A program made the position numbers and the translations under genes. From the NCBI RefSeq assembly GCF_900324465.2, contig NC_046622.1, positions 436,501 through 500,500 of the forward strand: 64,000 bases of DNA. The letters are read 5' to 3'. This DNA comes from Anabas testudineus. Taxonomy: Eukaryota; Chordata; Actinopteri; Anabantiformes; Anabantidae. The notes below the pieces were generated by a model, which saw only the letters and a list, made by a program, of their open reading frames with translations, had not been told where the DNA came from and searched no databases. Positions 44,849-56,834 of this stretch are shown one piece after another. Every line of letters starts with the position of its first letter. Position 1 is the stretch's first letter.

Positions 44849-47246
44849 ATTTAAGGCACCTGTTTTGTGGAAGCGTCAGCCCTTGTGTTCAGCCGTCTTT
44901 GTGTGACGACCGATTTGAGTAAAGACCTGCGAGTCTACCTGCGCGAGTCCAGGACACCGCAAGACGCAAGATTTCCAACCTTTTTGCACTTTCAATCTCT
45001 TTTCTTCACTTTAACCTCTTCCCCTTCGGAAAGGCTTTCTGTTTCTTTTCTTTCAATGTGTTTTCAGCAGATTCCAGTTTTCCTCGGCAGACGCAGGACA
45101 TGGCGTTCTCCAGAGGACGATGCATTTCCCACCTGCGGCCCCTCACCCAGAACACCTCGCCGCCGGGCTCTTTTTCTCTTGCCCTGTGGAACTGCCAGTC
45201 GGCGGTGAACAAGGCAGACTTCATTCCAGCTTTTTTCACACACTCTACTACTTGACCTGCTCGTCCTTCAGCTTCCAACTCGTGGCTCACTGACTAGATC
45301 CGTGAACAACGCACAGTGCTCAGGAGTGCGGAGAGGAAGTGGCCGTGGTTGAAGTCTCAACCGGCTCTAACTGATTATCAGGATTTGCTTCAATCTTTTT
45401 CTTACAGTGTCACCAGGGCGAAGACTGAATACTACCAGGACAAGGTCAGCAACACCACAGACACCAGAAAGCTGTCCTCCACTTTCAAGTCTCTACTCTA
45501 TCCACCCCCACCTCCACCAGTCTCACAGCCGACAACTTTGCCTCCTTTTTTACCAACAAGGTGGCAGCCATCAGCTCCCAGTTCACTCCTCCTGACAATG
45601 ACATTCTGCTCACTAAACCTGACGATGCATCTCACTTCACTTCTTCAACACTGTCAGAGGACGATGTATCCACCCTCCTCCTCTCCAATCGCCCGACCAC
45701 CTGCTCTCTGGATCCGATCCCCTCTACTGTTCTTCAAGCTATCGCACCAACACTAATACCAGCCATTACACAGATCATCAACACCTCTTTCACAACAGGC
45801 ACCTTTCCCACCTCGTTCAAGCAGGCCCAGATTACTCCACTGTTGAAGAAGCCTTCTCTGGATCCCTCCCTTGTGGAGAACTACAGACCGGTCTCTCTTC
45901 TTTCATTCCTGGCCAAGACTCTGGAACGTGCAGCCTTCAACCAACTCTCTGACTTTCTTTCCCGGAACAACCTCCTTGATGTCAATCAGTCTGGCTTCAA
46001 GAGTGGTCACTCCACAGAAACAGCACTTCTGACTGTTGTGGAATCCCTACGGGTGGCTAAAGCTGCAGGTAACTCTTTTGTCCTTATTCTATTAGATCTA
46101 TCTGCAGCCTTTGACACTGTGAACCATCAGATTCTCATGACTGCACTCTCAGACCTGGGCATCTCTGGATCAGCTCTAGCCCGGCTTTGGTCATACTTGT
46201 CCGAACGAACCTTCAAGGTATCCTCAATCTATACTTCTTCTCTAGGCTCTATCATCCATTCTCATGGCTTTTCTTATCATGCAGATGACACACAGCTCTT
46301 CCTGTCCTTTCCACCTAATGACTCCGCCTGTCTCTCTGACATCTCTGCCTGGATAAGAAAAAGACACCTTCAATTTAACATTCCCAAGACTGAAGTCCTA
46401 TTCTTCCCTGCCAGACCTTCAACATCAGCATTAACATTGGATCTGCGGTGATTATCTGCGCTAAGACGGCCATCATCATCATCATTGATGACTAACTGAC
46501 CTTCACGGAACACATCGCCACAGTCTCTAGGTCGTGTAGATATGCCCTCCACAATATCAGAAAGATCAGACCCTATCTGACGGAGTACACAACCCAACTC
46601 ATTGTACAGGCGATCTTATCTCACCTGGATTACTGCAATGCACTACTGATGGGTTTACCAGCATCCACGACCAAACCCCTCCAGATGATCCAAAATGCAG
46701 CAGCACGCCTCATTTTTAATCAACCAAAAAGGTCTCATGTCACACCGCTCTTCAGATCTTTGCACTGGCTTCCGGTGGCTGCAAGGATCAAGTTCAAAGC
46801 TCTGTCTCTTGCCTACAGAGTGGTTAACTCCACAGCTCCATCTTATCTCAGTTCAATCATTGAGGTCTACATCCCGTCCCGTCCACTGCGCTCAACCGGG
46901 GAACGTCGTCTGGTGGTACCAGCACCACACAGTAGACACCAAGGAAAACTGTTCAGCTCAGTGATCCCACGATGGTGCGATGCTGCCTATCTCTGCACGC
47001 TCAGCCACCTCTCTAGCAAACTTTAAAAAACTGCTGAAAACAGAACTCTTCCGCATCTTCCTTTGCACTTAAAAAAAAAAACTTTTCTTTTTTCTTTCTT
47101 TACTCACATCTCTTGAAACAGAAACACTTCTTTGATAGCACTTTGCTTTGATGTTTTTTCTCCTTGTCGTAGATTTTTGCCTTGTTCCTCACTTGTAAGT
47201 CGCTTTGGATAAAAGTGTCTGCTAAATGACTAAATGTAATATTTAA
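44849..47246 (+). mobile_element. Broken L2-clade LINE with 3' tail
   Basis: The 5' part encodes the beginning of the endonuclease (FSLALWNCQSAVNKADFIPA, near 45172-45230), but most of that domain is missing. The reverse transcriptase follows (45561-46451) with PLLKKPSLDPSLVENYRPVS, DLSAAFDTVNHQ (motif A) and YHADDTQLFLS (motif C, consensus YADD). The stretch that should carry [10 protein letters not shown] is deleted between TFKVS and IIHSHGF. C-terminal sequence continues in other frames to about 47026. The end GTCGCTTTGGATAAAAGTG and CTAAATGACTAAATG is the standard fish L2 tail. It is dead by frameshifts and deletions. Confidence 0.85.
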
Positions 47247-47789
47247 GTAGTTCAATGTAGGCCATGGAATTTGCATTGGTGCACAAGGTATAACATGAAT
47301 GGATAGATGGTATGTACAGAGGAATTCTTTGAGACTTTTAGTGTAGAAAGTAGCTGCATTAATTGATTCAGGATTAGTCTTTAGGGCCAGAGTCTCTGTC
47401 AGTGGGGGGATCTGGATCTGGATAAGGCCAAGAACAGTTAGGAAGGAACTCTTTTTGTGGTGTGTGTGAGAGGAGTTCTTCAAACTGTGGACGAACTGAT
47501 TTATATTTTGGTAGTTAAAGGTCAAGGTCATAGTAGATTGCAGCTTCTTATTTATTGCAATTTAATAATGACTGATACGTGTACCTGATACCTGGTTGAA
47601 GGGGATGGTAGACAAAAAAACAGGCAGATTGAGGGCTTGTTAGAGCAGAGTGGAAGTAATTTCAAATGTTGTACTTGCTAGCATTAACTATTCCTTAAAA
47701 TTAAAATAAGTAATAGTTTATTTTGATAGAACTTTTATGAGCCGGTCCATCATTTTGAAAGTCTAACGCAGCCTTTGTTCAGTGCACCT
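47247..47789. other. Spacer without recognised gene
   Basis: The minus strand has a 143-codon open frame (47100-47531) overlapping the LINE tail. Its sequence resembles no family I know and is taken as chance. Confidence 0.4.
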
Positions 47790-48005
47790 TTACTTTAATT
47801 AACACCACAGATGCAGTTCTCACTGCAGTTGCTGTTCTTTTCTCTCTTCTCTTTCCACTCACCCCAACCGGTCGGGGTAGATGGCCACCCACTATGAGCC
47901 TGGTTCTGCTGGAGGTTTCTTCCTCTAGGAAGGGAGTTTTTCCTCTCCACTGTTGCCTAAAGCTATTGGTGCCATTCAAATAAAACTGAATTGAATTGAA
48001 TTGAG
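47790..48005 (+). repeat. LINE 3' tail fragment, plus strand
   Basis: Plus-strand copy of the tail family seen reversed at 28916 and 51050: CACCCCAACCGGTCGGGGTA, GGGAGTTTTTCCTCTCCACT, ending AATAAAACTGAATTGAATTG. Confidence 0.65.
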
Positions 48006-48634
48006 AAATAAATCCAAAGGACCAGTTTCCCACAGTGATGGAAAAATGAATGGTATTAATGGTGGTAAAGCAGCACTGGAGTCCAAAAAGGCATGCACAC
48101 ATTGTTCCTCTTGTTCAGCTGTTCCAGGGCCAAAGCTACAAACATTCACGTATGGTCATTCAGCTAGATGGTCTTTAGTTGTTGGAGACTGGGACTATGA
48201 CAGACTGCTTAATGTGGGATGGAACCATTGACTGAAAAGATGTGACCCCCAGCTAAGCAGCACAGGTTTGTAAGTCTCTGTTTTACTCTAATTTAAACAA
48301 GTGTACCTGCTACAGAGTTTAAAGCATAATGTGAGTTTCGCCTGGATTGGGCCTTGATGGGGTTTCCAGCTCTTTGTGGTTGTTCTGGGTATCAAAAAAA
48401 CACACTTTTGGGAAGGTCAGTCTCTAATACAGTATAGAGCTGTATAGCAGCCCTGCTGAAGAGATCATCTGTAATACACCAGACACTTTACGTTACAGAA
48501 GCATCTTTTTGGGTGTAAACCTGACCCAGCTAACGAGGCAATAGGTAGGTAGATAGAATAATACACAATTGACTGGTTTATGTCAATAAAAGCATGAAAC
48601 ATCCAAGGGGTTAAAACTTTTTATAGGCTCTGTG

Positions 48635-48678
<44 letters not shown>

Positions 48679-48810
48679 GGTTTTAATTCTATTCTTATAT
48701 AACAATAAAAAAAAGGCTTTAGTTGCGGAGATTGTCTTTTCCCTAGACTCAGTATCTGAGAGAACCTCTGACAGCAGATGAAAGTGTCAGTGAGCATGCT
48801 CAGAACACTG
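48006..48810. other. Spacer with (TA)/(TG) microsatellite
   Basis: Contains a (TA)n-(TG)n tract at about 48637-48673. No gene was seen. Confidence 0.6.
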
Positions 48811-48820
48811 GGGTGAAGAG

Positions 48821-48890
48821 TTTAAAATAAGTGAGGTTGGGGCTTTAGCCGATATGGGGGAAGGGAGACACAGAGTCTAACTACAGCAGG
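48821..48890 (+). promoter_or_regulatory. Conserved odorant receptor core promoter (gene at 49111)
   Basis: TTTAAAA at 48821-48827 and ACAGCAGG at 48883-48890, 62 bp apart, with a G-rich middle. The start codon lies 290 bp after the A/T box. CAGCAG is followed by GTGAATG, a possible donor. Confidence 0.6.
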
Positions 48891-49110
48891 TGAATGTTAG
48901 AAACGGTGTTCTGTAATTTCTCAGCAAGTGTTATCCTGTCTTCTACAGAGTAAGTTGAGGGAATTTATCATATTTGTGTTTTTTTTTTAATTGAGTGACT
49001 AGTGTGTTTGTTAATGATGTTGCATTGTATGTTGGAAAGAGACACGTGCACCTAAAATGTAAAGTGAATCCATAAATATAACTGGTGCGTTGTCGACCAA
49101 CAAGAGGATC

Positions 49111-50037
49111 ATGGTAAACTCTACACAGGTTTCGTATTTTACCCTTACTGCCTACTTCGACGCTGGGCTTTTTAAATACCTATTTTTCACAATAATCACA
49201 TCTTTATATATGTTAATCATTTGTGCCAATGTATTTCTTATTGTGATTATTTGTATGAACAGAAGCTTGCATGAACCAATGTACATGTTTCTGTGTAGCC
49301 TGTTTGCTAATGAGCTACAGGGGAGTACAGGGTTTTTTCCATTCTTTCTGGTTCAGATTCTTTCTGATCTTCACACAGTTTCTTTTCACTTTTGTTTCAT
49401 GCAGATTTTCTTTTTGTTTTCATATATAAATGTTCAACTATGTAACTTAACCATCATGTCTTATGACAGATACCTTGCGATTTGTTTTCCTCTACAATAT
49501 AACACACGTATGACCTTTAACAAGGTTGCTATGCTTATTGCTTTAACATGGATTTATCCATTTACTGAAGTTGCTGTCATGATATATTTTAGTGCACGTG
49601 CGAAGCTGTGTGGGAACATCATAAACAAAGTGTACTGTGACAACTACTCTATCGCTAAACTGTCATGTTCCGACTCCTCAGCCAACAACATCAATGGAAT
49701 TGTTTACATACTGTTCATGGTAACTGCTGTTGTATCTTTAATACTTTATACTTATTTTAAGATTCTTAAAGTGTGTTTTTCTGGTTCTAAACAGACCAGA
49801 CAGAAAGCAGTCAGTACCTGCACACCTCACCTTGCTTCTCTGCTCAACTTCTCTTTTGGTTGTTTATTTGAATTAATACAGAGCAGATTTGATATGAGCA
49901 GTGTACCCAATGTGTTGCGCATTTTCTTGTCATTATACTTTCTGACATGTCAACCCCTCTTTAACCCTGTACTGTATGGACTTAAAATGTCTAAAATTCG
50001 CAGCTTATGTAAAAATCTTGTGTCTAGTAAAATGTAA
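49111..50037 (+). CDS. Odorant receptor, duplicate copy A
   Basis: Single-exon receptor of 308 residues from the ATG at 49111 (MVNSTQVSYFTLTAYF, NST glycosylation site). The frame stays open 21 nt further upstream but without an ATG. Motifs: SLHEPMYMFLCSLF, MSYDRYLAICFPLQY, KAVSTCTPHLASLL and PLFNPVLYGLKMSK. Extracellular loop 2/TM5 reads SARAKLCGNIINK, YCDNYSIAKLSCSDSSANNI. It is nearly identical to the gene at 54449 except in this part. Expressed, if at all, in olfactory neurons; the ligand is unknown. Confidence 0.94.
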   Translation: MVNSTQVSYFTLTAYFDAGLFKYLFFTIITSLYMLIICANVFLIVIICMNRSLHEPMYMFLCSLFANELQGSTGFFPFFLVQILSDLHTVSFHFCFMQIFFLFSYINVQLCNLTIMSYDRYLAICFPLQYNTRMTFNKVAMLIALTWIYPFTEVAVMIYFSARAKLCGNIINKVYCDNYSIAKLSCSDSSANNINGIVYILFMVTAVVSLILYTYFKILKVCFSGSKQTRQKAVSTCTPHLASLLNFSFGCLFELIQSRFDMSSVPNVLRIFLSLYFLTCQPLFNPVLYGLKMSKIRSLCKNLVSSKM

Positions 50038-50038
50038 A

Positions 50039-50640
50039 CCCCTCGTGTTAAATATGACTTAATTTGCAGAATATGCTTTATAAATTCTGTGACAAATCTC
50101 TGATTTCTCTTGTTAACACTGATTTTTTAGAAAAAATTTCTACATAAAAGTTGGTTTGAACCTTTCGGTGGTTTTTAAAGCAGTAAAAGTAGTTTTCCTA
50201 TATTTAGCCAGAGTTAATGCCAGTTGTTTCACTCTGAAGGACTGTTTAAGAGCAGAAAATATCTGAAATGATGGATGGCTTGACAAGTTGAGATACTTTT
50301 AACAACTAAATGTAAATGTGTGTGTAAATTAGTTATAATAATAATCATCATTGGTACTAATTATTATTCATATTGAATGTCCCTATGTATGAAGGCCACT
50401 CATTCACTTGTTTTTTTATTATAAGTCAGAGTTCAATACAATTTGTGTCCAAATGGAAACTTTGGGTTCAGTCCAACAAATGTAGTTTAAAACCGAGATA
50501 CTCTATATACAATTACAAATATACAAGCATTATAAAAAGTATAAACTGTTTAATAACTAAAAACAGAAGTATACGAACTAGGTACAACTGTATGTGCAAG
50601 ATAAATGTGCAGTTACACTATGACACTGGTTAGTGTCACT
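50039..50640. other. AT-rich spacer
   Basis: No gene or recognised repeat between copy A and the LINE pieces that follow. Confidence 0.5.
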
Positions 50641-51049
50641 ATGTACTATGTCAGTACAAAACGGCAGATACCACTGTAAACAGCATTACCTAATGTTCAA
50701 AATGTGAGTTCAACTGCTCTGTGGGACAAACAAGTCTAGTTTAAAACCTGTTTAAAAGTCTGATGGCTGAGGCGAAAAAGGAGTTCCTCAGTCCGGATGT
50801 CTTGCATTTCACCCTCCTGTACCGTCAACCTGAGGATAGAAGTGGGACCTGTCTGTGTTGGGGGTTGGTGGAGTACTTGAGGATGGAGACAGCTCTCCTG
50901 TGTACTGTATGGTGGTAGATAGTCTGCAGAGAGGGCAGTGAGGTCCTGGTGATCTTCTCAGCAGTCTTCACCCCTTTTTGCAGACGCTTGCGGTCCATCA
51001 CTGTAGTACAAACAAACCACATGGTGATGCAGCCGCTCTCTACAGTACA
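50641..51049 (-). repeat. LINE reverse-transcriptase C-terminal fragment
   Basis: On the minus strand a frame (51070-50825) reads RKRLQKGVKTAEKI and SLPSLQTIYHH, typical of the far C-terminus of fish LINE proteins, followed by decayed sequence. It was cut by the next element's tail at about 51050. Confidence 0.6.
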
Positions 51050-51995
51050 GTTTAATTCAATTCGATTCAATTAAGTTTTATTTGTTTAGCGCCAATTTAC
51101 AACAGAAGTTATCTCAAGGCACTTTACAGTGTTTAAGGTTTAAGACCTCACAGAACATATTTATACAAAAAATTATAGAGAAAACCCAACAATCCCATTT
51201 GAGCAAACTTTAGGCAACAGCGGAGAGGAAAAACTCCCTTTAGAGGAAGAAACCTCCAGCAGAACCAGGCTGAGGATGAGCAGCCATCTGCCTCGACCGG
51301 TTGGGGTGATTGGAAAGAGAAGAGAGAAAAGAACATCAGGCAATAAGACAACAACAAGCAGCAAGAACATTGGGCAGGTCAACTGGATTCTGGAGATGTA
51401 CAGCTCCAGGCCGAGGATACCTGCAGAAAAGTACAGAGAGAGGGAGACAGAGAGGAGGAAACACAACTAAAAGAGAGAGAAGACACAAAGTTAATGACAT
51501 GAAATGGTAGAATTTGAATTAATAGAGGAGAAAGGAGAGAGGAGAGGAGCTCAGTGTATCAGTAGAGTTCACCCAGCAGACTAACCTATAGCAGCAGAAC
51601 TAAGAGATGGTTCAGAGTCACCTGATCCATCTCTAACTATAAGCTTTATAAAAAAGGAAAGTTTTAAGTCTAGTCTTAAATGTAGAGAGGGTGTCTGCCT
51701 TCAGAACCTGAACTGGGAGCTGGTTCCACAGGAGAGGGGCTTGATAGCTAAAGGCTCTGCCTCCCATTCTACATTTGGAAACTCTAGGAACCACAACTAA
51801 ACCTGCAGTCTGAGAACGCAGAGTTCTGCTTGGAAGATAAGGAACTAAGAGGTCTTTAAGATAAGATGGAGCCTGATTATTAAGGGATTTATAAGTGAGG
51901 AGAAGAATTTTTAATTCAATTCTGGATTTTACAGGGAGCCAATGGACAGAAGCTAACATAGGAGAAATATGATCTCTCTTGCTAATTCCAGTCAG
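51050..51995 (-). mobile_element. 5'-truncated LINE, minus strand
   Basis: The 3' tail is at the left (ATTCAATTCGATTCAATTAA), then the 3' UTR, then the C-terminal 108 codons of a reverse transcriptase (51959-51633) reading SVHWLPVKSRIELKILLLTY and ending FLFYKAYS. This is the best copy of the family also present at 28916, 32225, 33165 and 47790. It is probably in the L2/Rex-like group; the clade is not certain. Confidence 0.75.
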
Positions 51996-52115
51996 AACTC
52001 AGGGTTCAATAACTTGTTACCAGCTGAAACATAATCATCTCTTACATATTTGCTTAGTTAAATCCAGGTGGTGACTTTTTTCTTTGTCCGGCACTATATG
52101 TTTTACTTCTGTGAA
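51995..52115. repeat. Tc1/mariner-like terminal fragment
   Basis: GGTTCAATAACT and TTAAATCCAGGTGGTGACTT followed by a CGGCACT end resemble the right end of the element at 24870-25747. Only about 120 bp remain. Confidence 0.45.
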
Positions 52116-52169
52116 AACACTATTGTTTTTTAATGAACAGTTTACATACAAATATTTGTGGTACACAAA

Positions 52170-53470
52170 TTTGAAGTAATGGTCACAGTACACTTTTTGT
52201 CGTGATTCCAGCCTTGTTGCTGCTGGTGTTGCCCCTGAGCTCTTTTTTTTTGGCAACTTTCTGTTTCCTCTTCCTGGTTTGATCACATGCACTCACCTGA
52301 TTGGTTACACCTGTTCTCCCCCACTCTATAAATACTGGCCTGCTCACCTGTCTCCCCTGCCAGATAGTCTGTTCTCTTTACCCGGACACTGTCCCGGATC
52401 TTTCTTGGACTGACTCATTTTGGATTTTTCGGACTCTGCCTGCTCTGGACCCCGTCTCTTGCCTGACCCCCTGGTACTGTGAGTTCTGTTTATTCCCTGT
52501 TGTTCCCCCTGCTCACAGTACCAGACCTGCCCCTGTAGCTACCTGATTCCCCTCCTCTGACCTGCACTCCTTCTACCCTGGATTCCCCCTCACTGGACCA
52601 GCCTGACCTGACCCTGCTTCCTGTTCACCCCTCTGGTTCTGTGAGTGTTTTCCTCTGGTCTGTTTTCTCCCTCGTTGTTCCCTTCCCTGCTCTGTTTCTG
52701 TTTGGATCTCCCTGTGTGTCGACCTGGATTGTCTTACCATTGTCGATTTTGCCTGTCGGATTTATCTCTGGACTGCCTATTTGTGTATGACCTGGATTCC
52801 CCTAGACCTCATAGTTTAGCCTTTGGATTTACTGTTTGGACTGTCTTGTTCTTGACTATAGACTGGTTTCCCTCACTGTTATTTGGACATTGGATTTCAT
52901 CATATTTTGTGACTGTGTTCTCATTGTGGTTCTGTGTTACTCGGATTAAACTCCTGGACATTCTCCACCGGTTGCCTTTCACCATCTCCATTGTCCTCCA
53001 TTTTGCCCATGTGCTCTCCGTTGGTCGGCCATCTTGGTTGTGACGTTACTTCCGGTTTCAACCCCGACCACCATACTCACCCTACGTCATCTCCTCCCAT
53101 CTAGTGGCCGTTGACTTAACTGATTTACTGGTATTTTGTCATTGCAAATAAAGTTCGACTGCTCAGTTCTGTCCTGTGTATCTCTGGCCATGGAGTCCTT
53201 CATCCAGCTCGTGACACTTTGTTAATGCTGTTCCCACACAGCTGTAAACGAGCACTCATAGATATCATGACAGCAACTTCACTAAATGGATAAATCCATG
53301 TTAAAGCAATAAGCATAGCAACCTTGTTAAAGGTCATACGTGTGTTATATTGTAGAGGAAAACAAATCGCAAGGTATCTGTCATAAGACATGATGGTTAA
53401 GTTACATAGTTGAACATTTATATATGAAAACAAAAAGAAAATCTGCATGAAACAAAATGTGAAAAGAAAC
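52170..53470 (-). pseudogene. Inverted odorant receptor fragment split by a solo LTR
   Basis: The minus strand from about 53470 to 53217 encodes TM3-TM4 of the local receptor (MSYDRYLAICFPLQY, YPFSEVAVMISMSARLQLCG), almost base-for-base as in the gene at 54449. It continues for about 25 bp at 52196-52170 (GTGTACTGTGACCATTACT) on the far side of an inserted LTR. Both receptor ends are missing. The fragment lies between the two duplicate genes in reverse orientation. Confidence 0.85.
52198..53216 (+). mobile_element. Solo LTR, probably Ty3/Gypsy-like
   Basis: A 1,019-bp element starting TGTCGTGA and ending TCGTGACA, inside an inverted receptor fragment. The host sequence CTTT is repeated on both sides (52193-52196 and 53217-53220). 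Parts visible: TATAAATA at 52327-52334 and AATAAA at 53147-53152, giving U3-R-U5 order on the plus strand. No internal region or partner LTR is present, so it is a solo LTR fossil. It is younger than the receptor fragment it interrupts. The family is inferred from layout only. Confidence 0.65.
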
Positions 53471-53489
53471 AGAGTGAAAAAGTTTAATT

Positions 53490-54062
53490 CAAATAAGATA
53501 GATACTTTATTGATCCCCAAGGGGAAATTTTGGTGTTGCAGCCATTACACACAAAAACATTTGAACATTGAGTAACATACTCTACACAACAATACACGAG
53601 ACACAGTACAAGAATAACAGAATAGACAATAACAACAAAACACACAGTAAGACTTGAATGTAAAGTGACTTAGTTACACATTGTTAAACCATCAGCGTGG
53701 ACACTGACTCTCTGTCAGGGAGTCATTGTACAGGCTGATGGCTGTTGGCACAAATGACTTCCTGAACTTTTCCTTGTCACAGCGGAGCTGGAGAAGTCTG
53801 ACTAAAACTACTCCGCTGTTTGATAAGCAGGCTGTGGAGAGGATGTGAGCTGTTCTCCATGATGCTCAGCAGTTTGTGCAGCATCCTCCTCTCCACCACC
53901 TGCTCTAAAGGTTCCAGAGAAGCCCCCAGCACAGAGCCCGCTTTCCTGATCAGCTTATTCAGTTTCTTAGTGTCACTGGCTCTGATGCTGCTGCCCCAGC
54001 AGATGACAGCAAAGAATATCGCACTGGCTACAACAGACTGGTAGAAGATGAAAAACAAGTTG
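53490..54062 (-). mobile_element. Rex1/CR1-like LINE, 5' truncated
   Basis: The minus-strand frame (54058-53777) reads FYQSVVASAIFFAVICWGSS, RKAGSVLGASLEPLEQVVER and LLSIMENSSHPLH, the usual C-terminus of this fish LINE group. The 3' end is CTTTATTGATCCCCAAGGGG with a short GATA stub at 53498. It is related to the tail at 40850-41205. Confidence 0.8.
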
Positions 54063-54157
54063 TTTCAACTGTTGTTTGGGATCACTTTCTTTTTTCTGCT
54101 GACATCAGGTGGCTCTGTCAATCAGCATGTCCTCTGGTAATAAACCATGGTGAAGAG

Positions 54158-54228
54158 TTTAAAATAAGTGAGGTTGGGGCTTTAGCCGATATGGGGGAAG
54201 GGAGACACAGAGTCTAACTACAGCAGGT
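54158..54228 (+). promoter_or_regulatory. Conserved odorant receptor core promoter (gene at 54449)
   Basis: TTTAAAA at 54158-54164 and the downstream ACAGCAGG, identical to copy A. The start codon lies 291 bp downstream. Confidence 0.6.
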
Positions 54229-54448
54229 GAATGTTAGAAACGGTGTTCTGTAATTTCTCAGCAAGTGTTATCCTGTCTTCTACAGAGTAAGTTGAGGGAA
54301 TTTATCATATTTGTGTTTTTTTTTTTAATTGAGTGACTAGTGTGTTTGTTAATGATGTTGCATTGTATGTTGGAAAGAGACACGTGCACCTAAAATGTAA
54401 AGTGAATCCATAAATATAACTGGTGCGTTGTCGACCAACAAGAGGATC

Positions 54449-55375
54449 ATGGTAAACTCTACACAGGTTTCGTATTTTACCCTTACTGCCTACTTCGACG
54501 CTGGGCTTTTTAAATACCTATTTTTCACAATAATCACATCTTTATATATGTTAATCATTTGTGCCAATGTATTTCTTATTGTGATTATTTGTATGAACAG
54601 AAGCTTGCATGAACCAATGTACATGTTTCTGTGTAGCCTGTTTGCTAATGAGCTACAGGGGAGTACAGGGTTTTTTCCATTCTTTCTGGTTCAGATTCTT
54701 TCTGATCTTCACACAGTTTCTTTTCACTTTTGTTTCATGCAGATTTTCTTTTTGTTTTCATATATAAATGTTCAACTATGTAACTTAACCATCATGTCTT
54801 ATGACAGATACCTTGCGATTTGTTTTCCTCTACAATATAACACACGTATGACCTTTAACAAGGTTGCTATGCTTATTGCTTTAACATGGATTTATCCATT
54901 TAGTGAAGTTGCTGTCATGATATCTATGAGTGCTCGTTTACAGCTGTGTGGGAACATCATAAACAAAGTGTACTGTGACCATTACTCTGTTGTCAAACTG
55001 TCGTGCTCCGACTCCACAGCCAACAACATCCGTGGAATTATTTACACAGTTTGTGTAGTAACTGCTGTTGTATCTTTAATACTTTATACTTATTTTAAGA
55101 TTCTTAAAGTGTGTTTTTCTGGTTCTAAACAGACCAGACAGAAAGCAGTCAGTACCTGCACACCTCACCTTGCTTCTCTACTCAACTTCTCTTTTGGTTG
55201 TTTATTTGAATTAATACAGAGCAGATTTGATATGAGCAGTGTACCCAATGTGTTGCGCATTTTCTTGTCATTATACTTTCTGACATGTCAACCCCTCTTT
55301 AACCCTGTACTGTATGGACTTAAAATGTCTAAAATTCGCAGCTTATGTAAAAATCTTGTGTCTAGTAAAATGTAA
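54449..55375 (+). CDS. Odorant receptor, duplicate copy B
   Basis: Single-exon receptor of 308 residues from the ATG at 54449. The motif set is the same as copy A (MSYDRYLAICFPLQY, KAVSTCTPHLASLL, PLFNPVLYGLK). It differs in the stretch from the end of TM4 to TM5: YPFSEVAVMISMSARLQLCG, YCDHYSVVKLSCSDSTANNI and IRGIIYTVCVVTAVV. These residues are in the part of ORs that lines the odorant pocket, so the pair may have different ligands. Confidence 0.94.
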   Translation: MVNSTQVSYFTLTAYFDAGLFKYLFFTIITSLYMLIICANVFLIVIICMNRSLHEPMYMFLCSLFANELQGSTGFFPFFLVQILSDLHTVSFHFCFMQIFFLFSYINVQLCNLTIMSYDRYLAICFPLQYNTRMTFNKVAMLIALTWIYPFSEVAVMISMSARLQLCGNIINKVYCDHYSVVKLSCSDSTANNIRGIIYTVCVVTAVVSLILYTYFKILKVCFSGSKQTRQKAVSTCTPHLASLLNFSFGCLFELIQSRFDMSSVPNVLRIFLSLYFLTCQPLFNPVLYGLKMSKIRSLCKNLVSSKM

Positions 55376-55376
55376 A

Positions 55377-56169
55377 AACAATGTCATATAAAACGTACAC
55401 TTCATAACCTCAGTAACTGATATTCTCTGTTTTAGACGAATGGTCACTACAAGTAGTTTCCCAAAATTGTTCATACAGTTCAGATTTGAGTTCATCTGAG
55501 GGCACACCTCTAAAGGAACAACTCTGATGTTGATTAAAACTGACTATAACTATAAAATTAGAATTAGAATCAGCTTATTTGGCCGAGAAGTATGTTTATG
55601 CAAACCAAAAACTTAATTCTAATGATTCCCAGTGTACGTTAATAAGGGAAACCAATAATTCAATTCAATTTTATTTGTAGAGTGCTTTTTACAATTGACA
55701 ATAACAGTGTTCTCAGATACCCATGACCATGCATTACATCAGAAGGACAGCACGCTGAGTAGAGATGAGGGTCAGTAAATAAAATCAGTCTTGACTGATA
55801 TTTTTAAAGCAGGATATAAGTGATGCAGGTGTGTTAAGAGAACCGAGAAACATTTTTAAACTGATAATGGAATAAGTTACTCACATAGTGATTATCGACT
55901 TTGTAAATACAGTGTTGTTAATAGCTGAAAACATTTACATTCTCCCACTAACTCTGTGTGATTCCTGTATTATGATCTTTAGATAAGATTTAAATCTCCT
56001 TGAAGGTAATGTTTAGAACAGCGGGGGTCCATTGATTATCTAACACGGTCCACTACAGAGTCGATGGGTCCATGTTGACCATTTAATATCCTTGGTGATT
56101 TTAATAGCATGAGCACACTTGGCTCAATAGCAGAATGCCAGTGCTGCATCTGAAGCAGGGTGGATTCAC
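55377..56169. other. Spacer with small LINE tail
   Basis: AT-rich. A short tail fragment CAATTCAATTTTATTTGTAG lies at 55659-55678 and continues to about 55760. No gene was seen. Confidence 0.5.
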
Positions 56170-56832
<663 letters not shown>

Positions 56833-56834
56833 CT

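Larger units (their letters stand above)
48812..50038 (+). repeat. Duplicated receptor block, copy A
   Basis: About 1.23 kb (promoter, leader and the receptor at 49111) repeated at 54149-55376. The copies look essentially identical outside one 165-bp tract in the coding region; see findings. Confidence 0.95.
54149..55376 (+). repeat. Duplicated receptor block, copy B
   Basis: Counterpart of 48812-50038, shifted by 5.34 kb in direct orientation. Only a T-run length change and one silent base were noticed outside the divergent coding tract. Confidence 0.95.

Noticed and set aside
47100-47531. 143-codon minus-strand frame
   Set aside because: Overlaps a LINE 3' tail and resembles nothing known.
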